DNA of 64,000 nt from Cristatella mucedo (GCA_009760855.2 WPIO01000061.1:2155001-2219000); one strand, 5' to 3'. Shown: positions 1 to 40,027, numbered from the stretch's first letter. Notes: generated from the sequence alone by a model not told the origin. A program made the numbers and translations.

Positions 1-75
1 CCAGGTGGCCTATGTAAAGCACCTGAACAGAGATTAAGTTTTCTTAGGGCTCTATACAAATGAATTAAATAATTA
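1..75 (+). repeat. SINE1/LINE A-type 3' tail fragment
   Basis: GTAAAGCACCTGAACAGAGA and the following TTAAGTTTTCTTAGGGCTCT form the 3' hairpin typical of SINE1 and LINE A. The spacing and the short TATACAAATGAATTAA ending resemble SINE1 more. The 5' part lies outside the window. Confidence 0.6.
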
Positions 76-1060
76 TATAATTATATTATGTAATTAGATA
101 TAATGCATATCCATAAAAAATCAGCAAAAATTTCATATCAGCATATCTGTTAGGAAAAACTAGAAACACAACTAACTTAAAAATAAGCAAACTAATCATC
201 GGCATGTAGTCAAGCCCAACTAGTCAAGAACTACAATCACACTGCTTTCATTGGTAGTACCATCTAAATTAGAAAGTTTTCTTATTCAGCTATTAAAGAA
301 GCTATCCAAATTTTAAAAGATTACCGAGCATTCTTGCATGCCGAAAGCAAAAGTTGTATACGATAATACAGTGGTTGCTCACCTCTCCTTCTGGTTCCCA
401 GGTTACGACACCGATTATGGCACCAGCAAGGCTGAGACTGCTATTCAGCAAATGATTTCTCACCATACTCATTCTGAAGTACAGAAACGAAGTCGGTGGG
501 CTAAAAGTGCATCTTCAACGAGATAGTGCACATGCATCCGACACCAAAACAAGATATATTTTTGCCCTGCATCGCCACCAGCACCGACCCTTGATATCAC
601 TTTTACTTTAGACAATGTTACATCTTTTCCAATATCTCTGGCTTCCCAAAGCAACTGAAGAGTTCACGTGTAGGATTCATTTCGACGTGGCTTCTAGACA
701 TACACATTAGCACAAAAATTAAATAATCTCTTGTTTGAAAAACTGTGTTGTCTGTAGATTCCCATATGACCTGCACAAATCATTTCTTGTACATTAACCA
801 GCAGCAGTTGTAATGAGTAGCGTGAAAACAATTCCATTATAACCAATGCTAGTTTCACTCACACTTTACCTGAAGTCACCGACTTACTTTGTTCCTTGCA
901 TAACAGACACGTTTGTGCTGGAACCAACCAGAATATTGGTAAATTAGTGTATCTGGCACTCAAGTACCTGCTGGCATCTGTGTCTTTAGCTTGGAGCTGC
1001 ATTACGACAGTGAGCCCATCATGCAATCATACGTTGTTTGTACTCAGTGAGGGCCATGAT
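76..1060. other. No gene recognised
   Basis: AT-rich at the start, then mixed unique sequence. Short open frames (for example 338-526) have no recognisable motif and no splice context. Confidence 0.5.
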
Positions 1061-1069
1061 TTTACCTCC

Positions 1070-1101
1070 AGCTCTCTCTCGCTCTCTCTTGCTCTTTCTC
1101 G

Positions 1102-1159
<58 letters not shown>

Positions 1160-1264
1160 GCCCTCACTCACTCTCTCCCTCTCCCACTCTTTCTATCTCT
1201 CCATGGCTCTCTCTCTCTATCTCGTTTCTATCCCTCGTATACTCATGCATGCACGTGCGCACAC

Positions 1265-1295
<31 letters not shown>

Positions 1296-1300
1296 AACAC
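1070..1300. repeat. (CT)n followed by (GA)n microsatellite
   Basis: Polypyrimidine CT tract at about 1074-1212 with interruptions, then (AG)n at 1265-1300. The CT and GA blocks are complementary and could fold on each other. Open frames across it (poly Ser/Leu or Arg/Glu) are artefacts of the repeat. Confidence 0.9.
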
Positions 1301-1689
1301 ATGCCCGCACACTCAACGTGCACATGCACAGATTACGTCCCTGCCTTTTGGACACACTGCCCATCGCTACTACCGATTGAATGGTATAGTGAGGCCCTCG
1401 GACTGGTCACGGCACCATTCACGTGCATGAGTGCTGTGCTTTTGGCACCTTGCATTTGCCTTTTTTGAAAATACGTTCGCCTTGGCACGCAAATGAAATG
1501 CAAAGCCTGTACTGTCCTTGAATTGCAGGTGTACCTTGAATAGTTCAGATATGTTGGAAAACGGGACATAAAAGAAAGGATGACCAACTACGAAAACAGG
1601 GCACGTGTGTCACATTTGCAGGCAACCGATGGGCAGCTTGGTATGTTCTGTCACACGCAAGTGTTGCACAAGGATGGCAAAATCTATAC

Positions 1690-1926
1690 TCTGTGATTCG
1701 ACCTTCATGCGCTTATGCGACACTGTGCATGCTTCCGGTAGCCACACTTGCATGCTGACCCTGTGCATGTCACCCCTAAGCATGTTATTCATGTTGTTTA
1801 TCAAGCATGATATTACTCGCCATTCAATCGAGTTTAACTTTGCTGAAATGTAAAGCACCTAGAACGAGATTGAGTTCTCTGAGGGTGCTTTTTCAAGTGC
1901 ATTATTATTATTATTATTATTATTAT
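1690..1926 (+). mobile_element. LINE A 3' end
   Basis: The 3' untranslated end of LINE A: GTGATTCG..., CACTGTGCATGC, CTGACCCTGTGCATGTCACC, the 3' hairpin and (ATT)8. The hairpin arms read AAAGCACC and GGGTGCTTT, a compensated variant of the usual AAAGCGCC/GGGCGCTTT. Confidence 0.85.
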
Positions 1927-2174
1927 ACTCGAGTCGCCACTTGCTAGTAAGCCCTACCTCACTGAGATGGTGCAGACCCTTTTGATGCCGCCTAGCTAGA
2001 ATATCTCACCCCCAAGATTGGTTCATCTCGCATTACTCTAGCAGTGTCTGCCAGCAATCTTGCAAGGCTATTCCAAAATACGAGATGAGCACAGTACCTC
2101 CATTGTAAATTCGGTCTACATTTCGCTGTGGAATATCGACAAAATCTACATCTGGAGGTGCGTAGACAATGGTA

Positions 2175-2740
2175 CAATGGCTAAACTAGCTCACACATGT
2201 GTGACATCACGTCTAGATTGCTGCAATTTCTTTTAGTCACGACTCCTAGCACATGCCCTTAATCGGCTGGGATACGCCGACCCACAAGGCCCACCTCGGC
2301 TTGGCTTTTCCATACCTAACTGAACTGCTGCACCAATTTCAGCCTCCTCATGCCCTCAGGTCCTGTATAGACAATGAATTAGCTGCCCCATTCTTCTGCT
2401 TAAAGATCGTTGGTGACAGAAGCTTTCGGTCTGCAGGTCCTAGACTATGGAACTCACTTCCACAATTCTTATGCAACGACAACTACTCTCCAGCTACCGA
2501 CTACAGCACATCGTTTCCGGCGGTCCTGAGCTGCTACTTGCATGATACTCACTACCTCAACTGCTCTCCTAACTCTGCTATGCTTCCCACCTTTGTTGCA
2601 TAGAATGAAATCTGTTGGCTACCGAATGCTTACCGAAAGCTGCATAGGCTGTGAGTGGGCTATAAAAAACTCTCATGGGTGATACTACATAGTCTTTATG
2701 GCTTTGTGGAGTTACAGATGTAGATTCATTACATTACACT
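2175..2740 (+). mobile_element. LINE B 3' fragment
   Basis: Encodes remnants of the LINE B reverse transcriptase C-terminus (YLTELLHQFQP, ALRSCIDNELA, FRSAGPRLWNSLPQFL at 2310-2480), then the 3' UTR and the ATTACATTACAC-type tail. The frame is disturbed at the left. Confidence 0.85.
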
Positions 2741-2754
2741 ACTTAACCAGCCTT

Positions 2755-3080
2755 TGTTCCTGTCTCTAGCACTGGCTTACTCAAACTAAGATTTATAGCC
2801 TTCCTCTCACCGATGTAATAGCCTAAGCCAATCTGGGCTTTTATTGTTATGCTAATGACACACGGGTGCACCTCTGCTAGGATCCCTCACTGCCTTCCAA
2901 AACGTCCAACTGTCCTAACACCCTTGCTGCCTGTACTGCTAACATTCCCACTTGAATCGCTACAAACGTTCTTAAATTGGGTGATGATAAAACCAACTGA
3001 TTAGTTGGGTAAACCTGCCATGACTTTGAAATAGCAAAAACTAACAACAAAATGGGTTCTGCCACTATCTACAGGACATC
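2755..3080 (+). mobile_element. LINE A, old degenerate RT fragment
   Basis: Sequence at 2790-2870 still resembles the RT core that in better copies reads TLPLANVI and GFHFYADDTQ, with stops and shifts. The rest resembles the region just after the catalytic motif. Adjacent to a younger LINE A copy. Confidence 0.55.
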
Positions 3081-3104
3081 TGGGTGTAATGTATCTGGGT
3101 GCAA

Positions 3105-4591
3105 ACCTTGCTGGTAAGTTCCAGTCTGGATTTAGAGCTAATCACTCCACAGAGTCAGCATTGCTTAGGGTAAACAACGACCTACTTAGGAATGCAGACA
3201 TGGGTAGAGTGTCTCTGCTTGTTTTGCTCGATCTTTCGGCAGCTTTTGATACCATCGATCTCAAAGTTCTTCTAGAGCACCTCTCATTTCGCCTGGGCAT
3301 CACTGGCACTGCTCTGCAGTGGTTCAGGTCCTATCGCAGTAGGTGACTCCAGAGTATTGACGTGAATGGACAGAGATCATCCGAGGTACCTCTGAAATAT
3401 GGGGTACCTCCGGCCTCCGTGATAGACCCGGTTCTTTTCACGGTTTATACTCTCCCTCTTGCTAATGTGATTGCCAAGCACAATCTCGGCTTTCACTTCT
3501 ATGCGGATGACACTCAGTTGTACCTTTGTTTGATCCCTCCCAGCCTTCGAGCAGCTCAAATTTTCTCAACTCACTTGCTGCATGTATTGATGACATCCGC
3601 ACATGGATGGCAGCACATTCTCTTAAACTAAGTGATGATAGAAATAACTTTACTAGTTATGAGCAAACCCTGTGTAATTCACAAATTGGAAAGGCAGATG
3701 CTCAAAATTGGCTCTGCCAGCATATCTCCTGTTGAATCAGCTCGAAATCTAGGTGTCATATTCCAAAGCGACCTCTCATTAGACGACCATATCAGCTCCA
3801 CAGTCAAATCTGCTTATTTTCAGCTTCATAACAATGGTAAAATTCGGGCTTGTTTAGATAAGGATACTACGCCCAAGTTGGGCCATGCATTCGTGACATC
3901 CCGTCTCGACTTCTGCAACTCACTGCTTACTGGCCTACCGGCATGTGCGATCAGGCGATAGCAGCTGGTGCCAAACTCTGCAGCTAGGCTTGTCTGTCGT
4001 GAGCGCCGCAGTTGCCACATTACTCCACTTCTCGCCGACTTGCACTGGCTACCAGTCAAGCAATGGATTGACTTCAAGGTTTTGTCACTCACTTTTAGGT
4101 CACTTCATTCTTTGGCTCCGGCCTATCTCTCAGATATACTCCCCCATCAGACCAAGCATCGTACCACCCACTTTTCGGAATCCAACAGTCTACAAATACC
4201 TTGTACAAACCTCAAATCCTTTGGAGACCGTGCATTTAGTTTGTATGCTCCCAAAGCCTGGAACTCCCTCCCGACCTGTGTCAGAACATCCCCTGACCTG
4301 ACCACATTTAAAAAAACTTAAACACACACCTATTTAGGACAGCATTTAGTGAGTCCCTGTGATTCGTCCTTGATGTGCTTATGAGCGCTGACACTGTGCA
4401 TGCTGCCACTAACCACATTTGCATGCTGACCCTGTGCATGTCATCCCTAACCAAGTTACTCATTTTGTTCGTTTATTAAGCGTAATATTACTCACCGTTC
4501 AATTGCATTTCCCTTTGCAGCGAATGTAAAGCGCCTAGAGAGAGATTGAGTTCTCTGAGGGCGCTTTATCAAGCGCATTATTATTATTAAT
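3105..4591 (+). mobile_element. LINE A (CR1/L2-like), 5'-truncated, RT broken
   Basis: RT fragments in three frames: FQSGFRANHSTESALLRV (3120), LLVLLDLSAAFDTID (3215), GFHFYADDTQLYL (3490, catalytic YADD intact), LDDHISSTVKSAYFQLH (3780), then the CRERRSCHITPLLADLHWLP C-terminal block (3990). Stop codons and frameshifts near 3346, 3631 and 3961 make it inactive. The 3' UTR, hairpin and (ATT)n tail are complete. 5' truncation is usual for this class. Confidence 0.92.
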
Positions 4592-4940
4592 AATGTTCCA
4601 AAGCAAAAGCCGACTGTTGCATTTCCTTTCCAGCCATCCTTAGCTGCAATTCCCAAACTACTCACTTCCTCAACTGCACTCCTGACTCGGCTATGTGGCT
4701 GACTTTCTTATTGTTGTAGGAGATTAAGTCCTTTGGCTACTTTATGTGTAGCAAAGCAGCTTGGCTATGCGGCTGACTTTCTTATTGTTGTATGAGATTA
4801 GGTCCTTTGGCTACTTTATGTGTACCAAAGCAGCTTATGCATTAAGTGTTCTCTAAAAAACTCTATCCTAACCTAACCTACGTGGTATTTATGGCTTTGG
4901 AGTTAGAGGTGGAGATGCATTACCTTAAATTACAGGTTAC
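4592..4940 (+). mobile_element. LINE B 3' UTR fragment with internal duplication
   Basis: Degenerate LINE B 3' end (CTCACTTCCTCAACTGC..., TTTATGGCTTTGGAGTTA...). A 74-bp segment is tandemly duplicated: 4691-4764 and 4765-4838, differing at a few positions. Confidence 0.7.
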
Positions 4941-4962
4941 ACAGCAGCAGAACATCTGTAGC

Positions 4963-5030
4963 AGCTATCCACCCACTTTCAGGGGCAATAAAGGATTGCC
5001 TGCTGCATGACTTAAACCTGCAACCTAGGT
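4963..5030 (-). mobile_element. SINE2 fragment, degenerate
   Basis: Resembles the SINE2 body and tRNA-like B box on the minus strand (GGGCAATAAAGGATTGCC on plus), heavily mutated. Confidence 0.45.
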
Positions 5031-5033
5031 CAT

Positions 5034-5730
5034 AATAATAATAATAGATTTGTATATTGCCCTCAGAGAACCTAATCTCTTTCTAGGCACCTTACATTTT
5101 CTGCAAAGGAAGCATGATCCCATGGTTAATGGCAGCATGCTCAATCAATGTCAACAAGCTTGGTTGGGATGCCATGTATAGGGTCAGCATGCAAATGCAC
5201 ACTGTCAGCACACATAAGCACATAAAGGACTAATCACATGTACCCACTAAATGGAGTAATAAATGGATACATCTTTAGCTTGACCCTACGACTTCCGCCA
5301 GAACTTGGTCGGGGCTAGCACTTTAACCACTGGGCTAAACCAGCTACAATTGGTGTGGTATGGCAGCTGCGACATTCACGACAGGCAAGCCTAGCTGCAG
5401 AGTTTTGCACTAGTTGTAAGCACCTGATTGGACAGGTCAGTAGTGTGTTGCAAACCAGCAAGCAGTGTGTTGCAGAAGTCACAAATGCATGGACCAATTT
5501 AGATGTAGTATCCATGTCTAAGAAAGCCTGAACTTTAGTAATTCTGTGCACCTGGAAGTAGGTAAACTTGACTGTAGAGCTGATGTGGTCGTCTAGTGAA
5601 AAGTCACTTTGAAACAAGACACCTACACTTCGTACAAATGCAACAGAGATATGCTGACATAGCCGATTTTGAGTTAGGTTTTCCAATTTCTGAATCACAC
5701 TTGGTTTGCCTATAACTAGTCATGAAGTGT
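5034..5730 (-). mobile_element. LINE A 3' part with SINE1 fragment inside
   Basis: Begins with TAATAATAATAA, the complement of the (ATT)n tail, then hairpin, 3' UTR, and RT C-terminus at 5350-5698 (LDDHISSTVKFTYFQ, RLQLVQNSAARLACRE). A SINE1 head interrupts it at about 5296-5345. Confidence 0.85.
5296..5345 (-). mobile_element. SINE1 head fragment
   Basis: On the minus strand: AGCTGGTTTAGCCCAGTGGT and TAAAGTGCTAGCCCCGACCA, the tRNA-like A-box region of SINE1. It sits inside the LINE A copy and lacks the body and tail. Confidence 0.6.
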
Positions 5731-5747
5731 GAGCACCCCTTTACTTT

Positions 5748-6197
5748 GGGCTAAGACCCAGACCATTCAATAGACAGCCACATTAGCTCTACAGCCAAGC
5801 CCTGCCAACTTAAACGTGCTTAACATTGCAAAAATTCGGGCCTGCTAAGACACTGATACCACATCCAAGTTGGTCCATGCATTTGTGAGATGGCCCGACT
5901 TATGTAACTTACTACTCAATGGTCTTCGACCTGTGCGATTAGGTACTTGCACTACCTAGTGAAAAACTTCACAGCCAGGCTTGTCAGATCCTGAGTTTGC
6001 AGTTGCCACATTGCACGGCTTCTCATCGACTGGCACTGGCTCCCCATTAAGTTGCACATCTTTGCTGGTTTTGTACCGACTTCAAGTTTCTCCGATTCCC
6101 AGGCTAGGCATCGTACCACTCGCTCATCTGACTCAGACAATTCAGCTGTGAGACTAACTAACCTCAAATTCTTATGAGACCGTACCTTCAGTTGTGC
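5748..6197 (+). mobile_element. LINE A, degenerate RT C-terminal fragment
   Basis: Recognisable by AAAATTCGGGCCTGCT, TTGGTCCATGCATTTGTGA and GCATCGTACCACTCGC; many indels. Followed directly by a SINE1 copy. Confidence 0.7.
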
Positions 6198-6320
6198 CCT
6201 GGTTTGGACCAGGGGTAAGGTGTTCGACCTTGACCATGGAACTATTGCGATCGAGCCCTGCGGTATATGTGAAGCGCCGAGATAGAGATTAAGTTCTCTT
6301 AGGGTGCTATACCATATAAG
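6198..6320 (+). mobile_element. SINE1 copy
   Basis: tRNA-like head (CTGGTTTGGACCAGGGGTAA, B-box remnant GATCGAGCCC) joined to the tail GTGAAGCGCCGAGATAGAGA, TTAAGTTCTCTTAGGGTGCT. The tail matches the LINE A 3' hairpin. Confidence 0.75.
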
Positions 6321-7904
6321 TATGTATATGTATATACATATATATGCTCTTAAAGCCGGAAAATAACTACCGACTGACGTCGCGACATTCCCCAAACTAG
6401 ACGATATAGGAAAAGCTAAAAATGCACGTGGTCTTCACAGAATTGTCTAGGTCCTTGTGAAATGCTCTTTGTGTACTCATGCGGGCTGACGCTGCACGTC
6501 ATCGCTAAGGGACTGGCGTGCTTCATTTACAGTACGTCAAAGTGTTTAATGAGAAATTTAGTTCCCTTCGAATGCATGCAAACGCTTAATTATTCGCATT
6601 ACGATGTAAACGAAACCGGAGCACTACGCTGGAGTGCACACGCATTGCGATGGCGAAATGTAAGTTGCTGGAGAGGCTCAACATAAAAATCCAGAACGAT
6701 CTAAGCTTGTGGCATTACTAATGATCAATAACAGGTTTAAAAATCAACGGCGATTCAGCGTGGAAATTGTAGGCTGCACCACTACTGTTTAGCCTAATCA
6801 GCGTCAAAGCTGTCGGGCACGGACCGCGAGCGTGGCCGATGGGGTCGGCATGCAACAGCCAAACTGTCGCAACTATTATGCGCATGCGAAATCGAGCGAA
6901 ATTGTATTTACCCTTTAGTACTTTTTACAGGCACTCTCAATGTACCTCCAGGGAGGAGAACTGTGTCAGACAGCGCCAGAAGCGGCAAGCGCCGCGGTAG
7001 GCGCACCACCCCCGACGCCATCATCGACTTTCCGGTTTCGCTTCGGAGCAGAGGGAGCAAGCTGCAACTGAGCGCGAGTGGGATAGAGTTTCGTTGCGGC
7101 CGACACGTAGTATGCTATTTATCTGAAAATAAATTGTTTAACTTGAATATATTTATATTGTAATCATGTTCGGAGGGAGACGCGCCGTCACGGCATCGTT
7201 CAACGATAGCGTGTTTTCGTGCGGACAAACGCAGCACAAGTGAGTACCCATAGCTAATTTACGATTTCATTGTATCGTTATAACATGATCAGAAAAATGT
7301 GTCATAAAAATGAAATTTTTAAAATACAATTAACCATGAGATCATTATTCGCGCAGAGTAAAGCGTCGCTCTCCAAATTAATTATCGTAGACGCCAATCC
7401 TGTTTGGATGCTGTTTGCTGAAGTCCTGCTGGGCACGTCTTACGTACTAACATAAAATTTAGAATATCACTTCCATTAATAATAATTTGACACCCACAAT
7501 TGACTTCACTCGATGCTGTGTTTGTCTCGATGGCCTAAATAATTTAATGGTTAGCACGTGTATCTCCGTTAAGACTCTTTTCGGTCATCAGAGGTCAATT
7601 GATTTTTGCGGTCACATTATCTGTAGTTGGCTCTTTTGTCCATATAATGATTAAGGTGCTTCTGATCCTCGCAAAAAAAGCTGCAACTGTTCTGAATGTC
7701 GTTGGCGAAGCAATACTAATTGCCGGGCAAGCTGAACATTATTAAGAAATTACCTCATCTTATAGACCGTAAAATAAGTTTGGTCTCGCGTTCTGCTTCA
7801 GCAGAGTCAAGACAAGAATGAAAGAGCCTTTCTGGTTCGACAAAGTATCTTTCTAGTTAGCAGCAGTCAAAAATGAAGTTACAGACGGCATCTTGGTCAT
7901 TTCT
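6321..7904. other. Mostly unique sequence around the orphan exon
   Basis: 6825-7110 is GC-rich against an AT-rich background and may be a promoter or 5' UTR for the candidate exon at 7166. AATAAA occurs near 7130. 7240-7900 shows no motif or repeat that I recognise. Confidence 0.4.
7166..7239 (+). CDS. Possible orphan first coding exon (MFGGRRA...)
   Basis: ATG at 7166 opens 24 codons reading MFGGRRAVTASFNDSVFSCG and then QTQH plus two bases, ending at a consensus GTGAGT donor (7240). It follows a GC-rich stretch (6960-7110) that could be promoter or 5' UTR, and it reads like a compact N-terminal exon. No partner exon was found before 12210. It ends in phase 2, the same phase as ODAD1-like exon 1, so it could be an alternative start for that gene or belong to an unrelated one. 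The protein was not recognised. Confidence 0.3.
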
Positions 7905-8598
7905 ATAATAATAATAATAATAATAATATTGCACATGATAAAGCGCCCTCAGAGAACTTAATCTCTTTCTAGGCGCTTTACATTTGCTGCAAAGTGATAC
8001 GCAATAGAATAGTAAGTAAAATCATGCTTGAAAAACAAACAAAATGAATAACATGGTTAGGGGTTACATGCACTGGGTCAGCATGCAAATGTGGTTAGTG
8101 GCAGCATGAACAGTGTCAGCACGCATAAGCACATCGAGGACGAATCACAAGGACCCACTAAATGCTGTCCTAAATAGGTATGTTTTTAAGTTTCTTTTAA
8201 ATGTGGTCAGGTCAGGGGATGTTCTGATGCAGGTCGGGAGGGAGTTCCAGGCTGTGGGAGCATACGAGCTAAATGCACGGTCTCCAAAGGATTTAAGGTT
8301 TGTACGAGGTATTTCTAGACTGTTGGATTCCGAAAAGCGAGTGGTACGATGCTTTGCCTGATGGGGTAGTATATCTGAAAGATAGGCTGGAGCCATAGAA
8401 TGAAGAGACCTAAAAGTGAGCGACAAAACCTTGAAGTCAATCCGTTGCTTGACTGGTAACCAGTGCAGGTCGGCGAGAAGTGGAGTAATGTGGCAACTGC
8501 GACGCTCACGACAGACAAGCCTAGCTGCAGAGTTTTGCACCAGCTGCAATCGCCTGATCGCACATGCTGGTAGGCCAGTAAGCAGTGAGTTGCAGAAG
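7905..8598 (-). mobile_element. LINE A 3' part
   Basis: (ATT)n tail at 7905-7927, hairpin, 3' UTR, and an open RT C-terminal frame at 8145-8549 (RLQLVQNSAARLVCRERRS through LKTYLFRTAFSGSL). One of the better-preserved C-termini; 5'-truncated near 8598. Confidence 0.9.
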
Positions 8599-10184
8599 TA
8601 TACAAACCTATAATTTTATGTAGTGAATACCTTTTAAAAAATAAATTACTTCTTTTGCAGTTGGCCTAGTGAAGAATTGATTAGAATTTACGTTTTAAAA
8701 AATATTTATAATAAATTTGGAAGAGAAAATATTGACTCGTTTTCAGCTTGGTTGATACCGCACGCACCCATGGTTGTACAAAACCTTGTTGCCATCTGGA
8801 TTTTCCGTGCGGTAAATTGATTGCAAAGTATATACAAATGCTTAAAAATGTTCATAAACTTACTAAGTATGACCAATACTCCTAAACCTAGTTTAATATC
8901 ATTGTAAGACCAAATTTGTGCAGCTCAAAGTAAACAATGAACAGAAGTTGCAATATATTTGGTGTTAACGTGCTAACATGCACTCTCTGTCTTCTTTAAA
9001 TCAAAATATATTGAAGCTTGCTCTCACAGCGAGCCTAGAATCTGCCACATGGAAGTCACAGCGAATTGAAGCCTTCGCCTGCACAAATTATAGCAGCAAC
9101 CAAATGGCGAATAAAATTCGCTCAGGCAGCAGTTTCCTCTGCAGCCTCGGCACTGAATTTGAGGTCCTGGAGAATTTTGGAGTCCCGCTGTAGTACCATC
9201 TTTTGCTTAGATGACTACATCGACTCTAGGGCGGAAAATGAGCTATGCATATTTTAAAATTAGGACGCGCTAATTAAAGGGTACCATTGCAAATTTAGTC
9301 CGTGCGTTTGTAAAGACCCATCCAAACTTCTGTAATTCTTTTCAGTGTGGGCCTTTCTGCTTGTGCAAAGATGCTTACTTACAGCGAAAAACGCTAGGCT
9401 TTTTTATGACGAACTTCGTGATTGCAACATTCCATAGGCACAATGCCTTCCCGTTATAAAACAACACTGATTACGAATTGCAAATGATTTTTAATAGTCT
9501 TCCTACAAAAGAGTAGAGTTTTTCAAACGGTCAATAATTGATTTGTTAAATAATTAAAGTGAATAGTCGTTATTATAGGTCAGTTATAGGGCATTGATGA
9601 CTTATCTTACGTTTGTCGGAATTCCATATGTGCATTTCCACTGGAAATGACTCTGCACATTTATTAAAATTGATATTTAGCGCTTTCATCAAACTGCTAA
9701 TAAATATCTATCCATAAATGACTTCATGAATAAAATGAGACTCGTGGTTTGAAATCTTCGTGAAAAACTGACCCCAAGATAATCATACTGGCCGATAAAA
9801 GATATAATGAATTATATATTTCATAAGTAAATTAAAAATCCTCAGATATAGGAAGCGCTAACTTATCGTGTCGTTGTGACTCATTAATAAGGACCACAAG
9901 AACGTCTGCTGACTGATCAGTGAAACTATCGTCAAGAAATTGCAGCAGATGTATAGTCGTTAAATTATTTTAACAATTTTGTTGAAGTTGCTCAAATTAT
10001 CCATCTAGTATTTGGCTTGATATATAAACAGGAAATTACAACCCGCTGCATCAGGCAAGTTCAGTGCATTTAGAAGGCAGCCTTGCCATTGGGCAGCCGT
10101 CAGCTTTCTCAAATTGAATTGTATTTATTTATCATCGGATACAGAGCTCTTGCTCTGACCTTCTCAGCCTGCCATGCATTAGCT
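8599..10184. other. No gene recognised
   Basis: AT-rich sequence. Short frames at 8978-9257 lack motifs or convincing splice sites. No repeat shared with the rest of the window was noticed. Confidence 0.5.
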
Positions 10185-10590
10185 CCTTAATTCCTAGCTG
10201 AACTGCTTCTCCAGTTTCAACCTCCTAGTTCCGCCTTCAGGTCCTCCAAGAACAAACAAAATAGCTGTTTTATTCCATTGTTTAAAGATTGATGGCGACT
10301 GAAGCTTTTGTTCTACGTTAGTTAGACTGGAGAAATCACTTCCACAATTCTCACGTAACGTCATCCTCCCTCATGCTACTGACTGTGGCCTGTCCCATCT
10401 TAGCCATTGTGTGCTACTACTTTCTCTTTGCTCATTTCCTCGATTGCCCTACTGACTCAGCTACGCTTCTCGCTTTCTCCTTTTTGCGCGAGATGGAGTC
10501 TTTCGGTTACAGTATGCCCACTGAAAGTCGCTTAGGCTCTAAGCGTACTATGGAAGATTCTCCATTTTTTTTTCTACTATTTAGAGTTAT
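10185..10590 (+). mobile_element. LINE B fragment, degenerate
   Basis: CTAGCTGAACTGCTTCTCCA, CAGGTCCTCCAAGAAC, GGCGACTGAAGCTTTT and TCACTTCCACAATTCTCACG are mutated forms of the LINE B RT C-terminus and 3' UTR. Confidence 0.7.
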
Positions 10591-10619
10591 AGACAGGTTC
10601 ATACCCGCAAACACATGAT

Positions 10620-10905
10620 CTAACCAATTGCTACTCAGAAATTAGAAAGCCTAGCCTTCATGTTGGCTCAGCCAGTATCTCTATGGTAGTAGTGCTAACC
10701 AGAGGTCTTATTACCGGTGTCGATGAGTGTCACCATGTTGCTTTTGCAGGATTGCCTTAGCATGAAACTGTATTGCCTTTGCTTGCTTGATTTCATGCAT
10801 GTCAGTGATCATTGGGTATAAATTCTGCTACAGAAACCAGAAAAAGCACCAGGATAATGACTAAGTTCTCTTATGATGCTGTAAAATTATTAATTATTGT
10901 TATTG
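10620..10905 (+). mobile_element. LINE A-like older subfamily, 3' end
   Basis: Contains TTGATTTCATGCATGTCAGT and a weak form of the hairpin (AAAGCACCAGGATAATGACT, AAGTTCTCTTATGATGCTGT) with an AT-rich tail. The same 3' UTR recurs near 11570-11755 and 42800-42885. Confidence 0.5.
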
Positions 10906-10919
10906 TAATTGTACGTGTA

Positions 10920-11760
10920 ATAGGCTTCCTTATTTGAAATTACTTTTCGCTCTATGGTCAGCTTAGTTCCATATTCAAGTCCACACACTTTGCCTTGTTA
11001 AAATTGCAAAAATATTGACTAGCCTGGACAAGGACGACACTCAACCTGACCCATGCATTGGTTCTATCCCGACTAGACTCCTCTAACTCGCAATTTTTAG
11101 GTTTCCATGCCAGAGATGTAAAAACAGCTAACAATTACTGCAAATACTGTAACTCGGCTTCCTGTCGTAAACTTTGCAATTGCTTAATTATGTCACTTCT
11201 ACCCAATCTGTTCTGGCTAACCGTCAAGCAGTGTCTCAATGTTAAAACTCTATCGCTCACCTGTAAGTTCCTCTGTTCTCTTTCCCCGCCATAAGTATTG
11301 AATTAGTTTGTGTTCATGCTTCTTGTGGTATTACCTTCCCTTTTGACTCGTCGTTTAAGGATGCCTCTAAGTAATCTTCAATGCGAATGGTCCGAAATTT
11401 CGGAACTCACTTCCAGCTGCATTCATTACCTGCAATCGCCTTGCGTCTTATAATTTTCAGCTAAAGACGTATCTCTTGGGGTCAGACTTTCCTTCGCATG
11501 AGTGAACTTCTCTTGTTTGGGTTTAATTTACTTGCGAATCTGGGCAGGATACATATCATGCTACTAGCCACAGGTCTTCCTAGCCGGTGACGGTGTTTGA
11601 TGTAGTATGCTGGATTAAGCATAATTCTTGTTCGCTTTGCTGTGCCTGATATCATGCACGTCACTAAAGGTATAGCATTAATCTTCATGCAGCAAGCTGT
11701 AAAGCGCCTGGTTGGAGATTATGTTATCTTTGAGGCTATTAAACCCTTCCGTTAACATGC
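10920..11760 (+). mobile_element. LINE A-like older copy
   Basis: AATTGCAAAAATATTGACTA, CTGACCCATGCATTGG, TCAAGCAGTGTCTCAATG follow the LINE A RT C-terminal order with heavy decay. It ends in GTAAAGCGCCTGGTTGGAGA and TTATCTTTGAGGCTATT, a weak hairpin. Confidence 0.6.
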
Positions 11761-12039
11761 AATAAAGCCAAGAACTTTACATCATCTTCTAACTTGACGC
11801 CATTCAAAGATAAGCCAAGAACCTAACTGTTCTTTTCAGTCTTTGCTTTCTGTGAGTGACCTGTAATTTATATACCTGTTTGTTCCGAAGCTGTGAACTT
11901 TGTATACTTGCAATTGCCAGACTTCCTTTTCAGCGTATGAAATGCACCTTGAAAAATATTTGGCACTCTTGCGGTACTATATACGTCTATTCGCTTTTGC
12001 ACGCTACGATTATTCATGTTTATGACAGCTCATAAGCTT

Positions 12040-12120
12040 TTTCCAGCCTGTAAGAAGTGCCTGGTGAGAATTTTAGTTCTCTTAAAGTGTTGCACAAATG
12101 CATTATTACTTTAATAAAAA
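12040..12120 (+). mobile_element. LINE A-like tail fragment upstream of the ODAD1-like gene
   Basis: AGAAGTGCCTGGTGAGAATT, TTAGTTCTCTTAAAGTGTTG and a TTATTA tail. It ends about 90 bp before the start codon, so the proximal promoter is very short or lies within repeat DNA. Confidence 0.5.
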
Positions 12121-12209
12121 CTATTTAAACTGCTTCTGCGGTAAAATTCTCACACTCAGGTTGAAACCAAGGTCGGAGATTCGTTGCGTTTACGTTACCA
12201 GTTCTGAAG

Positions 12210-40027
<27,818 letters not shown>

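Noticed and set aside
12195-12209. RFX X-box in front of the ODAD1-like start
   Set aside because: GTTGCGTTTACGTTACC looks similar, but the second half-site is in the wrong orientation for a true X-box.
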